This document shows, in pieces, positions 60,581 through 64,000 of a stretch of DNA of 64,000 bases (positions within the stretch are counted from its first letter, which is position 1; every line of letters starts with the position of its first letter). A program made the position numbers and the translations under genes. The notes beneath the pieces were generated by a model that had not been told where the DNA came from, did not search any database, and worked only from the letters and a program-made list of their open reading frames with translations. Origin of the DNA: Clostridia bacterium (GTDB lineage Bacteria; CBDUZB01; JAGLHV01); assembly GCA_030595925.1 (NCBI GenBank), contig JAUVLC010000001.1:3725-67724 (forward strand), in the 5' to 3' direction.

Positions 60581-62820
60581 TAAATATCATGCATCTTCTT
60601 CTTTTTCATATATTCTCTGCAAAAATTGGTAAATAAATCCCTAACAGTACTTTTTGCGGACACACCTGTTTCTTGTAAACTAACATCCTTATCTTCTTCT
60701 CTTTGTGGAGAAGCTTTCTGTACCGGAATAGATTTATTTTGTCTATCAATCTTTACTACAGGTTGTCCCTTTCCGCCTTCTGCATAAGACGAAGTAGCTT
60801 TATCCCTGTTGTTAAAAAGAGAGAGAAGAACAAAATCACTTTCAGAATGTTCAGCAGACCGAACAGGTCTATCATCATTTTTACCAGGTACTTCTATCTT
60901 GTTACTTATTATTGTAGGACTAATTTTTGGATAAACCGCTTTGTCAGTTATGTTTTTAGATAACTGGTTCGATATTAAAGGTACATTATTACCCACTTTG
61001 TTATCTTCAAAAAAAGGGGATAGAGAAAATAGTTTTTCCATAATAGCAGGAAATGGCGATTCTCTTTCTATGAGCATAGGGCTAAGAGCATAGGGCATAG
61101 AGTTTTTGTTTATTGGTCCTTCGCCTGAGAAGGATAAAGCGAATTGTTCATTAATGCTTGCATCCTGTATTTTGTATCCTGTATCGTGCATCCTGTATCG
61201 TGTATCCTGTTCTTCATCCTGCACCCCAAATTTTGGATTATGTATTCTGTATCTTGGATCCTGTATCGGGTATCTTGGACCTTGTACCGGATATCTTGGA
61301 TCCCGTATCGGAAATCGTGCATCATGTATTTTATGTTTTATGTCCTGCATCCCAGGTTCCGTATCTCCTGCATCCTGCGTCCTGTCATCCAGCATCTTTA
61401 AATAATATTCTTTCATTGTCATCGTAGGAATAATATATTTAGAAATTTCCCCTGTCTCATTGGGAATATTCGGTAATTCGGACAAAGCATCTCGTGAATC
61501 CTGCTCTATGCTCCTTACTCTATGCTTTTCGTTCAATGTTCTTTGCTCTATGCCCTTTGCTCCATGCTCTTCGCTCCATGCTCTTTGCTCTTTGCTCTCT
61601 ACTCTATGCTCCCCGCTCTTTGCTCTTTGCTCTCTGCTCTCTGCTCTATGCTCTTCGCTCTTTGCTCTTCGCTTAGAAACAGGAATATTTACTATCTCAT
61701 ATGTAGGTTTTTTATGTATATTTGAATAGGCGGGAAATTCTTCACCTTTTTTTCCCCTCACTTTCCCCTCTTCTCCCCCAAGGGAAGAGTCCGCCTGAAG
61801 CAAATGAGCTGAAGAGGAAAAAACTGAGGTAAGGGAAAAATCTTGCGGAGTATAAAATTTAGTTTCCTTATTGACAAATTCAAATAAACCTTCTTTTCTT
61901 AAACTAGGGTAAGAAACATTTTCTTTCTGAGGAGTTACTACTGTATCTACGTGGTCTATTTCCATAATTTTTAATTTTTTAGCGATACGATAAATTAAAT
62001 TTTTTGTTTCGTATTTTGTCTTCTTTTTTCCATAATTTATTAAAACACCTTTATTATCATATAAAACAGCTTTATGAGGAGCATCGGGTAATCGTATTAT
62101 TTGAATCGATGTATCATTATCTTCAAGGTTTGTAGTTCCATAAATGTCTTGAAATTTCTTAGATATACCATCAATTTTATAACGGTTTGACCCGCCTGCC
62201 AAAGCAAAGCGGCGGGCAGGTTTATTAAACTCATTAGTCCCGATAAATCCGGACACTACATTCCCCTGTGAAGATATATATCTCTCGGTTTCTTCTTCGG
62301 TAAGACCGGTTGAATCAATATAGGCTAACTCATAATCAGGGAACCCCTTTATCGTATCCTGAGGAGACATTCCATTTATACCGGCAAGAGTGCTGTAATT
62401 TAACATTTTAGCCTTCTGATAGAAAAAGGTATCAAAATGAATCCAATTTAAACTACTTAAAACACTTCCTCGATACATTTCTCTACAATCTTTAGCGTTA
62501 TTTCTATAAAAGCTTAGAGAAATAATTCTTTTTTCCAAAACACCCAAATTATATTTTTTATCAATGTCATCATTTAATTTACTTTCCGGACAATATCTTT
62601 CATCAATGTCAAACTCTACTTGGTAAGGATTGCTTCCTTCAGCCTGAGCAATTAATTTTTCATATTCAATCTCTACCTCTGCTTTAAGCAGCTCCTTCTT
62701 CTTTAACAATTCTGTCTTTTGAGAAGTATTTTTAAAATCTCTTAATTGAATTCTAATTTCTTCATATTGTCTAAGAAGACTGTGAGGTTTATCAAATTTT
62801 TTGTTCCATTTTTCTTTCAT
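60580..62820 (-). CDS. Repeat-riddled protein of unknown function (746 residues)
   Basis: The first about 330 residues look like a normal domain of unknown family (YEEIRIQLRDFKNTSQKTEL, RYCPESKLNDDIDKKYNLG, FPDYELAYIDSTGLTEEE). One short segment (NKPARRFALAGG) translates a GC-rich palindrome at 62191-62220. Later parts translate accessory repeats in frame: a CTCCCCCAAGGGAAGAG repeat (near 61770), family A heptads (61497-61676, as a 7-residue period like EQRAKSG/EHRVESK), family B heptads (61150-61400, as IQDPRYR-like repeats), and again A near 61080. The end MHDI is B-derived. ATG 62820 has AGGGGA six bases upstream. Unknown role; a cargo or fibre-like protein is possible. Confidence 0.7.
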   Translation of the reverse strand: MKEKWNKKFDKPHSLLRQYEEIRIQLRDFKNTSQKTELLKKKELLKAEVEIEYEKLIAQAEGSNPYQVEFDIDERYCPESKLNDDIDKKYNLGVLEKRIISLSFYRNNAKDCREMYRGSVLSSLNWIHFDTFFYQKAKMLNYSTLAGINGMSPQDTIKGFPDYELAYIDSTGLTEEETERYISSQGNVVSGFIGTNEFNKPARRFALAGGSNRYKIDGISKKFQDIYGTTNLEDNDTSIQIIRLPDAPHKAVLYDNKGVLINYGKKKTKYETKNLIYRIAKKLKIMEIDHVDTVVTPQKENVSYPSLRKEGLFEFVNKETKFYTPQDFSLTSVFSSSAHLLQADSSLGGEEGKVRGKKGEEFPAYSNIHKKPTYEIVNIPVSKRRAKSEEHRAESREQRAKSGEHRVESKEQRAWSEEHGAKGIEQRTLNEKHRVRSIEQDSRDALSELPNIPNETGEISKYIIPTMTMKEYYLKMLDDRTQDAGDTEPGMQDIKHKIHDARFPIRDPRYPVQGPRYPIQDPRYRIHNPKFGVQDEEQDTRYRMHDTGYKIQDASINEQFALSFSGEGPINKNSMPYALSPMLIERESPFPAIMEKLFSLSPFFEDNKVGNNVPLISNQLSKNITDKAVYPKISPTIISNKIEVPGKNDDRPVRSAEHSESDFVLLSLFNNRDKATSSYAEGGKGQPVVKIDRQNKSIPVQKASPQREEDKDVSLQETGVSAKSTVRDLFTNFCREYMKKKKMHDI
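61150..61400 (-). repeat. Family B heptads inside the 746-residue protein gene
   Basis: About 36 heptads read in frame for roughly 84 codons with no stop, giving seven-residue repeats such as YPIQDPR and YRIHNPK. Base changes here (GATCC, GGACC) deviate from intergenic units and avoid stop codons. Confidence 0.88.
61497..61676 (-). repeat. Family A heptads inside the 746-residue protein gene
   Basis: About 25 heptads, read as about 60 codons of an RAKSxEH-type seven-residue period. Units with TAA or TAG in this frame are absent. Confidence 0.88.
62191..62220 (-). repeat. GC-rich palindromic element inserted in frame
   Basis: CCCGCCTGCC-AAAGCAAAGC-GGCGGGCAGG, a REP-like hairpin far richer in G+C than its surroundings, translated as PARRFALAGG without breaking the frame. 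It is comparable in concept to palindromic elements inserted in coding genes in Rickettsia. Confidence 0.75.
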
Positions 62821-62899
62821 TTCTATTCCCCTGGTATAATGTTCCATTATACCTGATTACACAGATTTATAAAAACGATTACACCGATTAAAAGACTAC

Positions 62900-63268
62900 T
62901 TAAAAAACTACTCGCTTTATCTGACAACTTTTATTGCCAAAATTAACCAACAAACCGACATGCAGTCCAGAAACCTTTAAATAAGAAATCAACTGATATT
63001 CAAAAACAACAGGAAAATTTCCTGTTAACGATTTAATCTCAATAATTACTTTGTTCTCCACTACCAAGTCTGCTCTGAAAACACCAACCCTTTTATTTAG
63101 GTAAAAAACTTCAAAGTTTTTTTCTGTCTGATACCGCAACTCTTCTTGTTCAAGTAATAACTTTAACGCATTATGATATATCTTTTCATTAAATCCAGGT
63201 CCTAATTCTCCATGAACCTTAAAGCAACACCCGATTATCCGTTCTGTAAGTGGGTCTCTATCTTTCAT
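62900..63268 (-). CDS. GxxExxY protein (PD-(D/E)XK nuclease-like)
   Basis: A 122-residue protein with the naming motif in GPGFNEKIYHNAL, followed by a nuclease-like core: VFRADLVVENKVIIEIKSLTG (D-x-n-ExK) and LISYLKVSGLHVGLLVNFG. The fold belongs to the PD-(D/E)XK superfamily; the physiological role is unknown and copies are often scattered in genomes of uncultured bacteria. AGGATTATG lies before ATG 63268. It separates the tube gene from the rest of the locus and is likely a passenger. Confidence 0.88.
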   Translation of the reverse strand: MKDRDPLTERIIGCCFKVHGELGPGFNEKIYHNALKLLLEQEELRYQTEKNFEVFYLNKRVGVFRADLVVENKVIIEIKSLTGNFPVVFEYQLISYLKVSGLHVGLLVNFGNKSCQIKRVVF

Positions 63269-63320
63269 TTACATAATCCTCTTCTTAATCTATGTAATCT
63301 TCCTTTTAATCTGTGTAATC

Positions 63321-63347
63321 AGACATCCTGATTTATATAGGATGTCT
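63321..63347 (-). terminator. Hairpin at the tube gene stop, with AATCTGTGTAATC
   Basis: Stem AGACATCC/GGATGTCT overlaps the first base of the stop codon region of the tube gene; ATCTGTGTAATC lies on its other side (63309-63320). A transcript-stabilising or attenuating hairpin is possible; there is no T run. Confidence 0.5.
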
Positions 63348-63796
63348 TACCCTAAATCTATTCCTTCGTGGGCTATTTCCAATACTTCAATTGCTATTGC
63401 ACTATCGTCCGACGATAAGTTAGGACCAACCCATCTACAAGGCCAACCTCTGAAAAAATTCCAACGCATTAATTCTTTCCCATCCTGGTCTTGAAGAATT
63501 ATAGAACCATTTTTTCTTTCTACTTTTCCCGATTCTTTTAAAATTTCCTGATGCCACCCCCACAATTCCTTAGAGGTACTAAAACCTCTTTCTAAAACAA
63601 TATTTGACTGTCTTGTTTGCCCTATAAACTTATGTACTTTAGTATTTTCTCCACCTTCCTGATATTCTAATACATCCGTTTCAAGGGTTAATCCTGAACA
63701 ACTATTGAAATTACCTGCACTTTGACCATCAATTTCTATTATGAAATTATGAGCTCCGGAAACATCCTTCCTTTTCCCCGTATTTCCTGAAATCAT
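63347..63796 (-). CDS. Tail tube protein (Afp1/5, gp19-like)
   Basis: A 149-residue inner tube subunit. Typical features: HNFIIEIDGQSAGNFNSCSGL, LEYQEGGENTKVHKFIGQTR, NIVLERGFSTSKELWGWHQE, GSIILQDQDGKELMRWNFFRG and WPCRWVGPNLSSDDSAIAIE, ending VLEIAHEGIDL. It matches the phage tail region family shared by eCIS. GGGAGGAATAA precedes the ATG. The sheath genes that usually lie upstream of the tube are not in the window. Confidence 0.95.
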   Translation of the reverse strand: MISGNTGKRKDVSGAHNFIIEIDGQSAGNFNSCSGLTLETDVLEYQEGGENTKVHKFIGQTRQSNIVLERGFSTSKELWGWHQEILKESGKVERKNGSIILQDQDGKELMRWNFFRGWPCRWVGPNLSSDDSAIAIEVLEIAHEGIDLG

Positions 63797-63820
63797 TGTT
63801 TTTATTCCTCCCTTTTTTCA

Positions 63821-64000
63821 CGATACATGATACACGATTCACGATACAAACAAATTATTAGTTGGTAGCCGCAGGCTTCAGCCTGCGTTTCCGTTAAATA
63901 TTTTTCGCAGGCTAAAGCCTGCGGCTACCATTATATTGTGAATCATGAATGCGTCTATTTTGTATCCTGAATCCTGCATCGTGTATCATGTATCCTGAAT
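63821..64000. repeat. Inverted B, inverted pair of REP palindromes, B to the window edge
   Basis: Inverted B (63821-63855), GTAGCCGCAGGCTTCAGCC palindrome (63864-63887), its inverted sister (63906-63929), B (63937-64000, continuing beyond the window). The complete cassette order is seen here. Confidence 0.9.

Noticed and set aside
61106-61729. Several plus-strand open frames rich in Leu, Cys, Ser and Ala
   Set aside because: Antisense translation of the heptads within the minus-strand 746-residue gene; no start signals.
42848-63796. Interpretation as an ordinary prophage or a canonical T6SS
   Set aside because: No capsid, terminase, portal or holin genes and no TssJLM membrane complex; LysM connector, gp25, gpJ, gpI and the tube family fit eCIS better, though the sheath is outside the window.

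Overview
The window looks like a chromosomal segment of an uncultured, AT-rich, Gram-negative bacterium from a candidate phylum. Omnitrophota or Desantisbacteria-like lineages fit best, but this is inference without a phylogeny. The Gram-negative call rests on LolA, a PorV-like outer-membrane protein and FlgD-type C-terminal domains. Almost every gene is on the minus strand, so transcription runs from high to low coordinates.

Region 1 (1-22.1 kb) is a compact, almost repeat-free housekeeping block. One series reads uppP, ftsK, lolA-like, rodZ-like, rimO, pgsA, recA, an MBL hydrolase, xer, yicC and alaS (cut by the window edge). The other is the translation/RNA operon rimP-nusA-infB-rbfA-nrnA-ribF-rpsO-pnp-accB, without truB, ylxR or ylxQ. 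Between them are a winged-helix gene and a complete micro transcription unit (consensus promoter, 32-residue lysine-rich peptide, strong terminator).

Region 2 (about 22.2-64 kb) is an accessory locus built around a contractile injection system of the extracellular (eCIS/PVC-like) type. In transcription order it has the tail tube, a GxxExxY protein, a repeat-riddled protein of unknown function, two DUF4157 proteins, a LysM tube/baseplate connector, a gp27-like hub, a gp5-like spike, a putative effector with a membrane partner, and a second spike. Then come an NHL-propeller secreted protein, a PorV-like protein, a peptidoglycan-binding protein, gp25, gpJ, a secreted fibre-like protein, PAAR, a LysM/HDWE effector candidate, PASTA-gpI, a 502-residue structural protein, further secreted proteins, an FHA protein, a VWA membrane protein and a Ycf46 AAA+ ATPase with Ycf35/DUF1257 and DUF2997. 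A tail-assembly-like protein, a pentapeptide-repeat protein and small unknowns follow. Sheath genes are not in the window and may lie upstream beyond 64 kb. Two toxin-antitoxin modules (AbrB/RelE intact, DUF104/PIN frameshifted) sit in the locus on the opposite strand.

The most unusual feature is the intergenic DNA of Region 2. Nearly every gap is filled by degenerate heptanucleotide arrays of two families, A (AGAGCTA-like) and B (ATCCTGT-like), together with REP-like palindromes, in a recurrent order: start codon and Shine-Dalgarno, then A or inverted B, then optional REP, then an AATCTGTAATTT linker, then B, flush against the next stop codon. The arrays also enter genes. They supply the hydrophobic core of three signal peptides, the last residues and stop codons of several proteins, and long in-frame segments of the protein at 60.6-62.8 kb. 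Region 1 has none of these arrays, so the boundary at about 23.1 kb is sharp.
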